Numbered from the stretch's first letter, positions 1 to 9,846 are shown. The stretch: 64,000 nucleotides of DNA from an uncultured Schlesneria sp. (GCA_903904835.1 CAIVEI010000169.1:1-64000), one strand, 5' to 3'. Numbers and translations: made by a program. The notes: generated by a model from the letters alone, not told the origin.

Positions 1-1307
1 CGAATTTCCATCAAAAGATCCAATTTCCAGTTAGCAATATGGAGAAACTGAAGTTGGACGAGCAACGGAATTCGATCATGTGCGCCGCGCGTTAATAAGC
101 CTTCAACGTACGCATTGAGTAGATCTCTGCAAAGACGTGCAAGCAAGCGGGTTTTTCCAACACCGGAGACGCCATATAAAAGGATCCTCGTGTCTGGTGT
201 AATGCTTGACACGTCGGCCAGAATGCGTTCGTAAAGATCAGCCTGTTGCGGTCGTTCAGGAGTCCCTTTGACGAGGGTCTTTACGCGCCGTTGTTTCTCG
301 GAGCGGTCAATCAGTTTTACGACACTCTGCATCAGGAACACGAGAGCGGCATCGCTCGCGCCGTTCTTTAGAAAGACGCGTACATATTCTGTTAGGCGAG
401 GTCTATCAATCATATCCAGGAAATGTAGACCCCGCAACCGGATACTCGAACGTAGGTCAGATTGTATTAACAGGAAGTCACGTTTCTCGTGAGTTTTAGT
501 GGTATCACAATTAAAACCACTACCTTTCAAGGCGAGTAAGTGTTGGTGCTCATGTTGGTCGTCCGCCGCACGTGCTGAGTTTGCGGCAACGTCGGCATCT
601 GCAATCACATCCACGACCCTTATGTGCGCACAATCAATTTTCGATATTGTCTTATAACTTTGCTCCAATTTCATGAGCTGCCGACCGGGCCAGCTTATTT
701 CCCAGAAGATCCAGTTCATACCCAATTTAACGAATGGTATACCGAAGATGCCGAGTAAGTTTCGAAGGCAAGCACCCATGGGGAGTAGAATGGGGTATAT
801 CAATAAATTTACTACGGTGACGAAATAAGAAACGACCGAAAGGCCAAAGCGGCCACCTGCGTGCGGAACCGCAATATTGAATACACCAATAGTACGCGCC
901 CGTATATCGGTGGATTTCAGCAATAAATTCTTGACTAAAACCCCACCGTTACTATGAACAATAAAGAGGAATCGCCCCGTGCCATCACCACACTTTGGAC
1001 TCGAGGCGCCGTCACCTATAAATACTTGGGTGACGGCGGATTCAAGATTGTCTGCCGCTACCGCATTCGAGATATCAATTCCTGGAAAGCATTCATAACC
1101 GAATGCGAAGCAGTCAACGTCGATCATTGCTTTAGTGAGGTACGAATTGCCGATACTGTCCCATAGTGCTGGACTGCTGAGAATTCCATGCACAAAAATG
1201 ACTGCGACTCCCGGTACAAAATTCGTTCCCGTTCGATTGGCTTTGTGAACCCATCCGTGAGTCGTTGAGTCTTTATCATTCCAGAACGAGGAGTCATTTT
1301 CACTCAC
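1..1307 (-). CDS. Partial lipase-like hydrolase / membrane / P-loop NTPase fusion
   Basis: Runs off the left edge; about 435 N-terminal residues are visible. The frame is open from a GTG at 1307 to position 1. Residues 36-42 read IFVHGIL and residues 117-121 read VHSNG, matching the oxyanion HG turn and nucleophile elbow (S119) of alpha/beta hydrolases of the SERAC1/PGAP1 lipase-like kind; the first glycine of G-x-S-x-G is valine here. A later FNIAVPHAGG resembles the TPHxGS motif of that family. Residues about 154-204 are strongly hydrophobic and probably two membrane passes. Residues 379-386 read GVSGVGKT, a Walker A loop opening an NTPase domain that continues outside the window. The GTG overlaps the stop of the desaturase gene (GTGA, 1304-1307), so the two are probably translationally coupled. 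Inference: a membrane-bound STAND/NACHT-type switch with a hydrolase effector. The exact NTPase class cannot be told from the visible part. Confidence 0.75.
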   Translation of the reverse strand, partial: MSENDSSFWNDKDSTTHGWVHKANRTGTNFVPGVAVIFVHGILSSPALWDSIGNSYLTKAMIDVDCFAFGYECFPGIDISNAVAADNLESAVTQVFIGDGASSPKCGDGTGRFLFIVHSNGGVLVKNLLLKSTDIRARTIGVFNIAVPHAGGRFGLSVVSYFVTVVNLLIYPILLPMGACLRNLLGIFGIPFVKLGMNWIFWEISWPGRQLMKLEQSYKTISKIDCAHIRVVDVIADADVAANSARAADDQHEHQHLLALKGSGFNCDTTKTHEKRDFLLIQSDLRSSIRLRGLHFLDMIDRPRLTEYVRVFLKNGASDAALVFLMQSVVKLIDRSEKQRRVKTLVKGTPERPQQADLYERILADVSSITPDTRILLYGVSGVGKTRLLARLCRDLLNAYVEGLLTRGAHDRIPLLVQLQFLHIANWKLDLLMEI

Positions 1308-2248
1308 GGGTAAACGCCCCCCTTGGGAGAAAAATTTTCAGGGTACGGAAAGCGAGGGGGACGTTGCACATTCTTCGCGAGACCGATCTTCTCTAAAATC
1401 AAGATCGTCAGGAATGCCAAATCAAATTCGAACCAACGATGGCCATGGGCTGCTGACCGAGGAACTGCATGATGGTTATTGTGCCAACCTTCACCAAAAC
1501 ACACTAGTATCGAAATCCAGAGATTATTGCGGCTGTTGTCGTTTGTTTTGTAATTACGGTATCCCCACAAATGATTTACTGCGTTAACAATAAACGTCAA
1601 ATGCCAGATCGCGACAATCCGAACCGCCCCCGCCCATATTACCCACGCTATTGCACCTCGAGTTCCGTCGAGTGATGCTCCGACAATCGCGAGTATGGCA
1701 AACAGGAGCAAATTCGACGCGGCGTGCCAACGCTCAATGAAACGAATAACAGGGTCTCTATTGAGGTCACGTGCGAAGCTGATTTTCGATTTTAAATCAA
1801 GAAAGTTTGGATGATCAAAAAACACCCAAAGGAACTCAGCCCACAAGAAACTTACCGACGGCGTGTGTGGGTCAAGTGCACCGTCAGACTCGCGATGGTG
1901 AAAGCGGTGCATTGAAACCCACGTGATTGGGCCCCCTTGAAGTGAAAGACTTCCTAATGCGGCAAATGTGCGTTTAAGCCAACGAGGTGGTCGAAAACTT
2001 GAATGGGCCAGCAATCGGTGATACCCGACATTAATTCCAAGCTCGCCAGTGAGAATAAATAGCACAATCGCGGCGAAAATCGCTCGCCAATCCACGTACC
2101 AAGGTGCCGCAATAACCGCTAGATGGAGAGCGATTACGAGACAAAATCCCAACGGATGAAAACCGTGAATTGTCGCGTAACTCGCAAGACTAAACACGGA
2201 AGCCCGCTCAGACCCAAACGAATCGACGCCTTCTTTATGGCGACCCAT
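1304..2248 (-). CDS. Acyl-CoA/fatty-acid delta-9-type desaturase
   Basis: Integral-membrane di-iron desaturase that would introduce a double bond in a fatty acyl chain. The three histidine boxes are present: HRLLAHSSF, HRFHHRE and WHNNHHA. Hydrophobic stretches lie before box 1 and between boxes 2 and 3, as in the family. About 314 residues, close to the usual bacterial length. The frame is open up to 2374, but the ATG at 2248 is preferred: it has a GAGGG about eight bases upstream, and the 42 residues before it look like spurious translation. Its stop overlaps the GTG start of the hydrolase-NTPase gene, suggesting one transcript. Substrate (acyl-CoA or acyl-lipid) cannot be read from the sequence. 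Confidence 0.9.
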   Translation of the reverse strand: MGRHKEGVDSFGSERASVFSLASYATIHGFHPLGFCLVIALHLAVIAAPWYVDWRAIFAAIVLFILTGELGINVGYHRLLAHSSFRPPRWLKRTFAALGSLSLQGGPITWVSMHRFHHRESDGALDPHTPSVSFLWAEFLWVFFDHPNFLDLKSKISFARDLNRDPVIRFIERWHAASNLLLFAILAIVGASLDGTRGAIAWVIWAGAVRIVAIWHLTFIVNAVNHLWGYRNYKTNDNSRNNLWISILVCFGEGWHNNHHAVPRSAAHGHRWFEFDLAFLTILILEKIGLAKNVQRPPRFPYPENFSPKGGVYP

Positions 2249-2474
2249 AATCTTTGCCCTCACTCCGAGTCTAGTTACCTCAAATATTTTGCTAGAACAA
2301 ATTGGATGCGGCGTCAAAGTGACGAACACAAAAATAACGTCGTGAGCTCCCCTTGCGGACTTATATGATCGCATTCAGAAATCAGAAAATCAACGCAATT
2401 AGATCAGCCATTGCAACGTTGAACGTTGATGGCAGAAAGTTGGGACCACGGGGACACCACTTTTTTGCGGGCTC

Positions 2475-2767
2475 GAACAGAAGCATCGCCAAATTAGGTG
2501 CTGGAAATCGCCAAAAAAATTCGGCTCGGTTATACCCGAGCGCGATGAGAACGTGCGCGGATCCGAGTGCGGGCGAAACCGGAGAGATTTCAGAGGATTT
2601 GCGACGTATGGGGCGATTTCGAAAGTGGGTGACGCATGAGTTGTGCGGCGTCCTCATTCGTGATCGGTGCTCGGCTTGAGAATGAGTGCGTCGATTCCCG
2701 TCGATTTCGACTTCTTGGGGGATCTGAGAAGCTCAGCATTGATGCCGACGCCCTACCCGGTCGGCAC
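2475..2767. repeat. Long direct repeat, copy 1
   Basis: About 290 bp that recur at 3305-3592 in the same orientation with scattered substitutions and small indels. Shared blocks include GAGAGATTTCAGAGGA, TTCGTGATCGG, GCTCGGCTTGAGAATGAG and CTACCCGGTCGGCAC. Both copies carry an open minus-strand frame of about 80 codons with similar residues (SFSSRAPITNE-x-AAQL), but no start signal or known family supports a gene. Could be a decayed gene duplication or a non-mobile intergenic repeat. Confidence 0.75.
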
Positions 2768-2920
2768 GAGATACCGAGTTTGTTTGGGGATGTGATCGCG
2801 GTGTTGACTGACCCGGTTTCGGGTCGCGTCAATCGTTTGAGGGGGTTCGGCGGCGTTCCAGAACAGGCGATAAAATCCGCCGACTAGTTCGTACCAGACG
2901 CTTGGCCAACAACACCGTCT

Positions 2921-3035
2921 TTTCCCCTGAAGGGGGAGCGGAAACCAGCCTAGGGCAAGCTCGTCCGCGAGCGCCGCCCTAGGTCACGCATAGAAACACG
3001 GATTTGCCCTGTAAGGGCAACGGAACTGGCAATAC
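2921..3035 (+). repeat. Dispersed palindromic repeat, element 1
   Basis: GC-rich element with two small hairpins (CCCCTGAAGGGGG and TTGCCCTGTAAGGGCAA) flanking a central palindromic block CTAGGGCAAGCTCG / CGAGCGCCGCCCTAG. Closely related to the element at about 51775-51895, which lies in the opposite orientation. It pairs head to head with element 2. Such non-coding repeats are common between planctomycete genes; function unknown. Confidence 0.7.
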
Positions 3036-3078
3036 ACTCAATTTCCGCATAAGTTTTTGACCCGAATCGCGATCGTTG

Positions 3079-3192
3079 CCTTCCCGTGCCCCTTCAGGGC
3101 ACCCACAATCCCCTCATCCGCAACCCTGGGCGGCGCTCGAAGACTCGCTTGCCCAGGGCTAGTATCCATATCCCCCTCGGGGAAAAGAGAAT
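3079..3192 (-). repeat. Dispersed palindromic repeat, element 2
   Basis: Inverted relative to element 1. Contains GTGCCCCTTCAGGGCAC, CCTGGGCGGCGCTCG, TTGCCCAGGGCT and a closing CCCCCTCGGGG. The subfamily matches the element at 51417-51530, with a shared GAAGACTCGCTTG variant. The preceding segment GACCCGAATCGCGA is also found, inverted, near 51730. Together with element 1 this forms a locus flanked by the long direct repeats. Confidence 0.7.
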
Positions 3193-3304
3193 ACGTCTGC
3201 ATCGAATACGGTTCCGACGAATTGGTGACCGTGCGATCAATTCTACAGACTGCGGAGATAACCACGGTCCTCACGGAATTCGACTTGAACCAAAAGGTTT
3301 TGTC

Positions 3305-3592
3305 AAACAGACGTATCGTCAAATTGAGTGTTAGAAATCGCCAAACATACGGCTCGGTATTCCCGCGATCAGAGCGTGCGCGGATCTGTGTGCGGGCGAT
3401 ACCGGAGAGATTTCAGAGGACTGGCAACGTTGGGGGCGATTTCGAAAGCGGGTGACGGATGAGTTGCGCGGCCTCCTCGTTCGTGATCGGCGCTCGGCTT
3501 GAGAATGAGCGCGTCGATTCCCTTCGATAGTGCCTTTTTGGGGGATCTGAGAACCTTAGTATTGATGCTGACGTGCTACCCGGTCGGCACAA
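3305..3592. repeat. Long direct repeat, copy 2
   Basis: Second copy of the 2475-2767 unit, same orientation. The copies diverge in about one base in six, with indels, so the duplication is not recent. Together with elements 1 and 2 it fills the gene-free 1.4 kb between the desaturase and the adaptor gene. Confidence 0.75.
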
Positions 3593-3824
3593 GGGCCGAC
3601 GGTGCTCAACGCTGCCGCAAGAAAAATCCCTGAAGCGGGATGCTTCGTGCATTTTTTAGTTCCCAAGACAGGAATACAAACTGCACGTTATTGCTGCCCC
3701 TTTGGCCTTCAACCTGCTTGTTTAGGGTAAAGAATGACGCCTTCATGAGCAATTCGCATCTCTGAAAACTTGCCATACACTGATTTCCGATGTGAAAACG
3801 TCGCAAAACAGGTATATAAACGGC

Positions 3825-5804
3825 ATGTCACAAAACGCTCCTATAACGTCGTCAAGTTCAGCCATGGTTGCCACGCGGCAGCAGATGGAGCACTGCGTCG
3901 ATCGATTGGCGGAATTGGCAAGGACCGACGTTGAGGCCGGACAATTCTTCGCAGAAATCTTGAGTGGAATGCGACAGAACGGTAGTGTCGAGCAGGCTCG
4001 ACTTTGGCGACCAACCACCGAGGGGTCGTGGGAAGTCGTTCGTCAATTGCCAGTCGACTTGCCGAAGACAATTGACGCTGAGCAGGTTTCGTGGCTGACT
4101 GAAGTTGCGAAGTCCCAACAGATTTCCACGCACGCGATTACTCACGGCGGTAATGGAAATACTCGTCTTGCAGCCCGAACGCTTGGTCCGATCGTTCATG
4201 CAGGTCAAACGGTCGGGTTCCTGGACGCCGTTCATCCGGCCGGCCCGAATGGAGGGTTAACCTCCGACGTTGTTCCGTTTCTTCGAGCGATTTGCGAAAT
4301 CACGGCCGATTACCTGTCACAGTCGGAATTACGTCAGTTGCGTCAAGCACAATCTCAATGGCAGCGTTGGGATCAGTTTTTTCAGAGTCTTGTGCAATCG
4401 CCCGATTTGCCCGGTTTGACGGCGACGATTGTCAATGACGGACGATTGCTGGCCGAATGCGACCGAATCACTCTGTTACGTCAAAACAACACGTCCTATG
4501 AAACGCTTGCCGTGACCGGTGTCGATCAGATTGAATCTCGATCGAACACGGTTCGCTCGATGGAACGCCTTGCAAAACTCGTCGCTAGCGGAAACCAGTC
4601 ATTGTGGTTCAACGCGCTGGCGCCAGCAGACGCAGAAGAGGCTCCGCACAGGTTCGAATTCTCTGAACATGCGGGGTTGACTGGCGCCAAAGCCATCGGA
4701 CTTATTCCGCTTCCGTCGGCGACTACGACCGCCACACGGCAGGCAAATCGAGCTGTCATTGCAGTGGAGCAATTCCAGGACGTTCTCGATTTTCCCGCAT
4801 GGAAACATCGAGCCGAAGTTTTGGCACGGCGTAGTGAGCCACTATTGCTATCGGCGCTCGAACGAGACGGAATCCCGTTCGTGAACACGATGCGACGATT
4901 GCGCAATTTGCCGGCCTGGCTGCGTCGTCCGAGTTTTCGGCTGGTGCTTTTAGCGGCATCTGCGGCTGCGGGAATTCTGACATTCGTCCCTGCGGAATTT
5001 ACCGTGTCCGGCCCTGCAGAACTTGTTCCTGACCATCGCCGCGAGGTTTTCGCAAGTAGTTCCGGGATCGTCGAAGAATTACTGGTTCAGCACGGTGACG
5101 ACGTCACCGAGGGTCAGCCGTTGGTGGTCTTGCATGATCCACAACTGGCGTTGGAACTCCCCCGAATCGTCGGTGAGCTTGACGTTGTTCGCGAGCGATT
5201 AAAAGGGGTCCTGTCAGCCAGATTGACCGGCGGATCGACCCCTGATGCAGCGAATCGGGCCCGGTTGCTGGCATCGGAAGAAGAAGAATTAAAAGAACGC
5301 CAACAATCGCTGAATCGGCAGCGAACTTTGATCGAACGACAACAGGCGGCATTAACCTTACGAAGCCCGATTCCTGGTAAAGTGCTGACCTGGGATGTCT
5401 CGACGTTACTTTCTGCTCGACCTGTAGAACGGGGTCAAGCTCTGTTGACAGTCGGTGATACGCACGGTCCGTGGGTGATTGAAATGCGGATTGCCGACAA
5501 GGATTTTGGACACGTCCGCGATGCTCAAAAGCGATTGAAGCCGAATCTCGATGTCGATTTTCTACTCGCCTCAGATCCTTCCCGTTCGTATCGAGGTACG
5601 ATTCGCAACGTTGCCGAAACCACAAACGTGGACGATCAGATCGGCATCAGCGTCATGGTCACTGTCGAGGTCGATTCAAGTCAGTTATCGAATCCGCATG
5701 CAGGAACCACCGCCATTACACGCATTCATTGCGGACGTCAGCCAATAGGCTATGTCTGGTTACACGATTTGATCGATGCTATTCGGACTCGACTTCTGTT
5801 TTAA
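3825..5804 (+). CDS. HlyD/RND-type membrane-fusion (adaptor) protein with long N-terminal region
   Basis: 659 residues from the ATG at 3825; a GTG 33 bases upstream in frame is a possible alternative, and neither has a good ribosome site. Residues about 1-355 are soluble and resemble two sensory GAF-like segments (for example LARTLGPIVHAGQTVGFLDA); this assignment is tentative. A single membrane segment follows (LVLLAASAAAGILTFV, about residue 370), then a barrel-sandwich (biotinyl-lipoyl-like) domain starting ASSSGIVEELLVQHGDDV, a coiled-coil hairpin rich in E, R and Q, the second sandwich half (LRSPIPGKVL) and a beta-barrel. This layout is that of periplasmic adaptors joining an inner-membrane pump to an outer-membrane exit duct. 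No pump or duct gene lies next to it. The last 26 bases overlap the convergent thioredoxin gene. Confidence 0.8.
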   Translation: MSQNAPITSSSSAMVATRQQMEHCVDRLAELARTDVEAGQFFAEILSGMRQNGSVEQARLWRPTTEGSWEVVRQLPVDLPKTIDAEQVSWLTEVAKSQQISTHAITHGGNGNTRLAARTLGPIVHAGQTVGFLDAVHPAGPNGGLTSDVVPFLRAICEITADYLSQSELRQLRQAQSQWQRWDQFFQSLVQSPDLPGLTATIVNDGRLLAECDRITLLRQNNTSYETLAVTGVDQIESRSNTVRSMERLAKLVASGNQSLWFNALAPADAEEAPHRFEFSEHAGLTGAKAIGLIPLPSATTTATRQANRAVIAVEQFQDVLDFPAWKHRAEVLARRSEPLLLSALERDGIPFVNTMRRLRNLPAWLRRPSFRLVLLAASAAAGILTFVPAEFTVSGPAELVPDHRREVFASSSGIVEELLVQHGDDVTEGQPLVVLHDPQLALELPRIVGELDVVRERLKGVLSARLTGGSTPDAANRARLLASEEEELKERQQSLNRQRTLIERQQAALTLRSPIPGKVLTWDVSTLLSARPVERGQALLTVGDTHGPWVIEMRIADKDFGHVRDAQKRLKPNLDVDFLLASDPSRSYRGTIRNVAETTNVDDQIGISVMVTVEVDSSQLSNPHAGTTAITRIHCGRQPIGYVWLHDLIDAIRTRLLF

Positions 5805-6831
5805 ATCCACGACCCGATTTCGTTGAAGTTCCCTCATCAGGACGATCCAGAGCCGCTTGGGCGTCGCGTGCCAGGTCACTCTCTTCGAAGTCCGAAACCA
5901 TCTTTTCCAATTGAGCCTTGAATTTTTTGTTCAACGGCTTGCCGGCGTTGAGAGATTTCACAATTCCGTCGAGTGTCCGACGGGCGGCAGTTCCCGTTTT
6001 CACTTTGGCTTCCTTGATCAGAGTTTTCTTGAACTCTGCAAAATCGGAAGGGAGATCTGCGGGGGTAAAGTGATCAGACAGCCGTTGGCAAATCTCGTAA
6101 GCTCGCCAATGTTGGTCGTCTTCGCTGGCCTTCTTGGCCGCTTCAAAGTCATCTGTAGCGGCGGTTTTGACAACCTCTTGCAACCTTTTGGCAGCCTCCT
6201 GCAGTTCCTTTTTGGGCGAGTTCAGAGATTTTCGCAGCAGCGCACCACTCGCCTTGTAGTTGCCAAACTCGATCGCCGCCCAAGCCTCTCTGAGGGAATC
6301 TGGGACGTTTGCAGGATCAAGTTTCCACGAGGCCCCTTTCAGTGCGTCCTGGATTGTTTCGTCAATCTTGCTCCAGTCTCCCAGATGCATCGATCCGTCA
6401 CTGGAAATGAATCGAGTCTGCACGATGTTGTTCAGGCTGATTTCATTGACGTCGTAGGCCTTTTCCAAGCTTCGATCAACATCAGCGATCATCGGCCAGG
6501 TACACGAGACGTCGCGAGCATATTCTCGAAGGTCCGACGGAGCATTTCCCGAATTCACCGCAATGAAAATAATCGGCTGATTTTTGAACTCTGCGGATTT
6601 CTCCATTAACGCGGGCCACTTCTCACGACAACGCGGGCATGTCTCTTCGAAAAAATATAAGAAAACGGCTTTCCCTCTCAGTTGCTGCACCGAGAGAGGG
6701 GGAGAATTAATCCAGACTCCGGGATCACTTGGAAGTGGAGGAGCTTCAGCGGCGAAACTCGTCCCCATCAATAAGATTGAGGCAAAGAGGGAAATGGACC
6801 AGATTCTCGAAGGAAAACAACGATCGTACAT
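5779..6831 (-). CDS. Secreted TlpA/AhpC-type thioredoxin-fold protein
   Basis: 350 residues. The ATG at 6831 gives a clean signal peptide (RIWSISLFASILLMGTSFAA); the frame is open 27 codons further upstream but that stretch would bury the signal. The thioredoxin domain carries the redox pair in ETCPRCREKW after the strand GKAVFLYFFEE, followed by IIFIAVNSG and a typical WPMIADVD segment. The second half (about residues 190-350) is helical and charged with a repeat-like, possibly TPR-like, character. It would act as a periplasmic disulfide reductase or redox sensor; the partner is unknown. Convergent with the adaptor gene, with a 26-bp overlap of 3' ends. Confidence 0.85.
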   Translation of the reverse strand: MYDRCFPSRIWSISLFASILLMGTSFAAEAPPLPSDPGVWINSPPLSVQQLRGKAVFLYFFEETCPRCREKWPALMEKSAEFKNQPIIFIAVNSGNAPSDLREYARDVSCTWPMIADVDRSLEKAYDVNEISLNNIVQTRFISSDGSMHLGDWSKIDETIQDALKGASWKLDPANVPDSLREAWAAIEFGNYKASGALLRKSLNSPKKELQEAAKRLQEVVKTAATDDFEAAKKASEDDQHWRAYEICQRLSDHFTPADLPSDFAEFKKTLIKEAKVKTGTAARRTLDGIVKSLNAGKPLNKKFKAQLEKMVSDFEESDLARDAQAALDRPDEGTSTKSGRGFKTEVESE

Positions 6832-6939
6832 GGCAGCCTCGCGCTCAAGCTTCCTATAGATTCGCGGAAAAACATCATCCATCAGTATCAGCAACTGTCC
6901 GTTCTTAAACAAGGGAATTATGGACGCGGATTCATTGAG

Positions 6940-6984
6940 GAGGAATTCATACTAAAATTCCTGATTGTTTTTGAAGAATTCCTC
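6940..6984. promoter_or_regulatory. Inverted repeat GAGGAATTC / GAATTCCTC upstream of acnA
   Basis: Perfect 9-bp arms at 6940-6948 and 6976-6984 with a 27-base AT-rich spacer, between the divergent thioredoxin and aconitase genes. Could be an operator or an RNA hairpin. No known regulator site is recognised. Confidence 0.5.
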
Positions 6985-7026
6985 AGCTTCGGTATCCCGT
7001 AATCAATCCGTTGCTTCTCAATGATT

Positions 7027-7065
7027 TCACGGATTGATACGATTTCCTTGTCGGTCAATCCGTGA
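7027..7065. promoter_or_regulatory. Perfect 11-bp inverted repeat upstream of acnA
   Basis: TCACGGATTGA at 7027-7037 and TCAATCCGTGA at 7055-7065, 17-base spacer, 115 bases before the acnA start. A further half-like copy (ATCAATCCG) lies at 7002-7010. The spacing fits either a dimeric regulator operator or a leader hairpin. It is the second inverted repeat in the same 350-bp divergent region, so controlled transcription of acnA or of the thioredoxin gene is plausible. Confidence 0.55.
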
Positions 7066-7179
7066 ATTCTCAAGGATTTCCGACAACTTTGCAGCAGGGC
7101 GATAGACAACAGAAACTCACCGGACGCGAGTATCGCGGACGTACAATAGGTCCAATTTCACGGGCAAGGAAATATCGAC

Positions 7180-9846
7180 ATGGCGGCGACGAATCCCTTT
7201 GGCACTGAATCAGTTCTGAAAACCAGCGGCGGAGAATTCAAATACTTTTCACTTCCGAAGCTGGCTGCCAAGGGTTTTGGCCACATCGATACTCTGCCGT
7301 TTTCGATGCGAGTGCTCCTTGAATCTTGCCTGCGAAATGTCGACGGCTTTATTGTTAATGAAGAACATGTCGCTCAGGTGGCTAACTGGGATGCGAGCAA
7401 GCCGCAGCAGGTCGAAGTCCCATTCATGGTGGGCCGCGTCGTCCTGCAGGACTTTACAGGCGTTCCCGCTGTCGTCGACATGGCCGCTTTACGCGATGCG
7501 ATGATTCGCATGGGTGGCGATCCCAAAAAGATTAATCCGCTTGTTCAATGCGACCTTGTCATCGATCACTCGGTCCAGGTCGACTTTTTCGGAACCGGCG
7601 AATCGTTGCAGAAGAACGTCGATCTCGAATTCGAACGCAATCTGGAACGATATCAATTGCTGCGATGGGCTCAGCAGGGTCTCAGCAACTTCCGCGTTGT
7701 TCCACCTGCCACCGGGATCGTGCATCAGGTGAATCTCGAATACCTGGCCAAAGTGGTACTGACGAAAAATGGGGTCGCTTATCCCGACAGCCTGGTTGGA
7801 ACCGACAGCCATACCACGATGATCAACGGCCTGGGAGTGGTCGGCTGGGGTGTCGGCGGGATCGAAGCCGAGGCTGTCATGCTGGGACAGCCAATCTATA
7901 TGCTGATGCCTGAAGTCGTCGGATTCAAACTGAGCGGTTCGCTCCCCGAAGGGACCACGGCGACAGATCTCGTGTTGATCGTGACCCAGATGCTGCGAAA
8001 GCATGGCGTGGTGAACAAGTTCGTCGAATTCTACGGACCCGGTCTCGATGCGATGACTCTACCAGACCGAGCGACCTTGGCGAATATGGCTCCTGAATAT
8101 GGTGCCACGATGGGCTTCTTCCCGGTCGACGACGAGACACTGCGGTTCCTTCGCAGAACAGGTCGAACTGATGCCGAAGTCGAACTTGTCGAGACGTACT
8201 ACAAGGCGCAGGGAATGTTCCGCACGTCCAGCTCGCCGGAACCACGATTCACTTCGAAGCTGGAACTCGATCTTTCCAGCGTTGTTCCATCGATGGCAGG
8301 ACCAAAACGACCACAGGACCGAGTTCTACTCAAAGACATGAAATCCGCATGGGAAAAAGAACGCAGCACCAGCTTCGCTCATCCAACCCCCGCTACGCCG
8401 GTGAGCGTCAAGGGGACCGATGCGAAGATTGGCGACGGAGCCGTTGTGATCGCGGCCATCACAAGCTGCACCAACACCAGCAATCCTTCGGTGATGCTCG
8501 GCGCTGGTTTGCTCGCTCGTAATGCGGTTGCGAAAGGGCTGACCAGTAAGCCGTGGGTCAAGACCAGTCTGGCACCAGGCAGTCGGGTCGTGACCGAGTA
8601 TCTCGCCAAATCAGGCCTCGACAAATCGTTGAATCAGTTGGGTTTCAATACCGTCGGATATGGTTGTACGACCTGCATCGGAAACAGTGGTCCATTGCCC
8701 GACAACGTTTCGCAGGCCGTTTCCGAAGGTGATCTCGTCGTTTCCGCTGTCCTTTCGGGGAATCGTAATTTTGAAGGACGGATTAATCCCCAGGTGAAGG
8801 CAAATTATCTTGCCAGCCCACCGCTCGTTGTTGCTTACGCTCTCGCAGGAACAACCGACATTGATCTGACGACCGAACCGCTCGGCAAGGACAAAGCTGG
8901 CAAGGATGTCTACCTCAAGGATATCTGGCCGAGTTCGAAGGAGATTGAAGACACGGTTTCGTCTTCGATCACACCCGAGATGTTCACGACCGAATATGGA
9001 CACGCAGCGCTCGGTCCTGTCGAATGGCAGAAGATTACCGGTGCAACCGGCCCTCTGTACAAATGGGACGAGAAGAGCACCTATGTGCAAGAGCCTCCAT
9101 TCTTTATCGATATGCCAGTTACTCCGAAACCCATTCAAGGGATCAGCGGAGCCGTCTGCCTGTTGTCCGTAGGTGACTCGGTCACGACCGACCATATCAG
9201 CCCCGCCGGGTCGATCAAGGCGAGTTCTCCTGCCGGTGTCTTCCTGCAGGCCAACGGTGTCGCACCGCTCGACTTCAACAGTTATGGTGCCCGTCGCGGT
9301 AACGATCGCGTGATGACGCGCGGAACCTTCGCAAATATCCGGCTGCGAAATTTGATTTGTCCGGGTACAGAAGGAGGGGTTTCGAAATACTTCCCTACCG
9401 GCGAACAAATGTCGGTCTACGATGCCGCTGTTAAGTATAAAGCTGACGGGACGCCACTGGTTGTTCTGGCGGGTGCGGAATACGGAACAGGTTCATCCCG
9501 TGACTGGGCCGCCAAGGGAACTTTCCTGCTGGGCATTAAAGTCGTTATCGCCACCAGTTTCGAACGTATCCACCGTTCGAACCTCGTCGGCATGGGCGTG
9601 CTGCCGCTTCAATTCCGTGCTGGAGAAAGCCGCGAATTCCTGGGCCTTGACGGGACCGAGACCTTTGACATTCAGCTCAATGACAATCTCAAGCCGCTGC
9701 AAGCAGTCGAAGTGATGGCCACCAAGCCTGACGGGACTGCAATTCATTTTGTCGCGACCTGCCGTATCGACACGCCAGTCGAAGTTGAGTACTACCGCAA
9801 CGGCGGAATCCTCCACAAAGTCCTCAGAGACCTGGTGAAGGGTTAA
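7180..9846 (+). CDS. acnA: Aconitate hydratase (AcnA/IRP1 type)
   Basis: 888 residues, the full length of AcnA-type aconitases. Converts citrate to isocitrate in the TCA cycle through a [4Fe-4S] cluster. Cluster cysteines are C430 ([11 protein letters not shown]) and C496/C499 ([14 protein letters not shown]). Other family signatures: [41 protein letters not shown], and the C-terminal swivel domain with [13 protein letters not shown] and [13 protein letters not shown] at 7180 is preceded by AAGGAA at good spacing. It stands alone, behind two inverted repeats. AcnA proteins of this class can bind mRNA when the cluster is lost; nothing here shows that directly. Confidence 0.97.
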   Translation: MAATNPFGTESVLKTSGGEFKYFSLPKLAAKGFGHIDTLPFSMRVLLESCLRNVDGFIVNEEHVAQVANWDASKPQQVEVPFMVGRVVLQDFTGVPAVVDMAALRDAMIRMGGDPKKINPLVQCDLVIDHSVQVDFFGTGESLQKNVDLEFERNLERYQLLRWAQQGLSNFRVVPPATGIVHQVNLEYLAKVVLTKNGVAYPDSLVGTDSHTTMINGLGVVGWGVGGIEAEAVMLGQPIYMLMPEVVGFKLSGSLPEGTTATDLVLIVTQMLRKHGVVNKFVEFYGPGLDAMTLPDRATLANMAPEYGATMGFFPVDDETLRFLRRTGRTDAEVELVETYYKAQGMFRTSSSPEPRFTSKLELDLSSVVPSMAGPKRPQDRVLLKDMKSAWEKERSTSFAHPTPATPVSVKGTDAKIGDGAVVIAAITSCTNTSNPSVMLGAGLLARNAVAKGLTSKPWVKTSLAPGSRVVTEYLAKSGLDKSLNQLGFNTVGYGCTTCIGNSGPLPDNVSQAVSEGDLVVSAVLSGNRNFEGRINPQVKANYLASPPLVVAYALAGTTDIDLTTEPLGKDKAGKDVYLKDIWPSSKEIEDTVSSSITPEMFTTEYGHAALGPVEWQKITGATGPLYKWDEKSTYVQEPPFFIDMPVTPKPIQGISGAVCLLSVGDSVTTDHISPAGSIKASSPAGVFLQANGVAPLDFNSYGARRGNDRVMTRGTFANIRLRNLICPGTEGGVSKYFPTGEQMSVYDAAVKYKADGTPLVVLAGAEYGTGSSRDWAAKGTFLLGIKVVIATSFERIHRSNLVGMGVLPLQFRAGESREFLGLDGTETFDIQLNDNLKPLQAVEVMATKPDGTAIHFVATCRIDTPVEVEYYRNGGILHKVLRDLVKG

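Noticed and set aside
6918-7109. A 63-codon minus-strand frame upstream of the thioredoxin gene
   Set aside because: No ribosome site, no recognisable family, and it is read through both inverted repeats of the aconitase upstream region; more likely non-coding.
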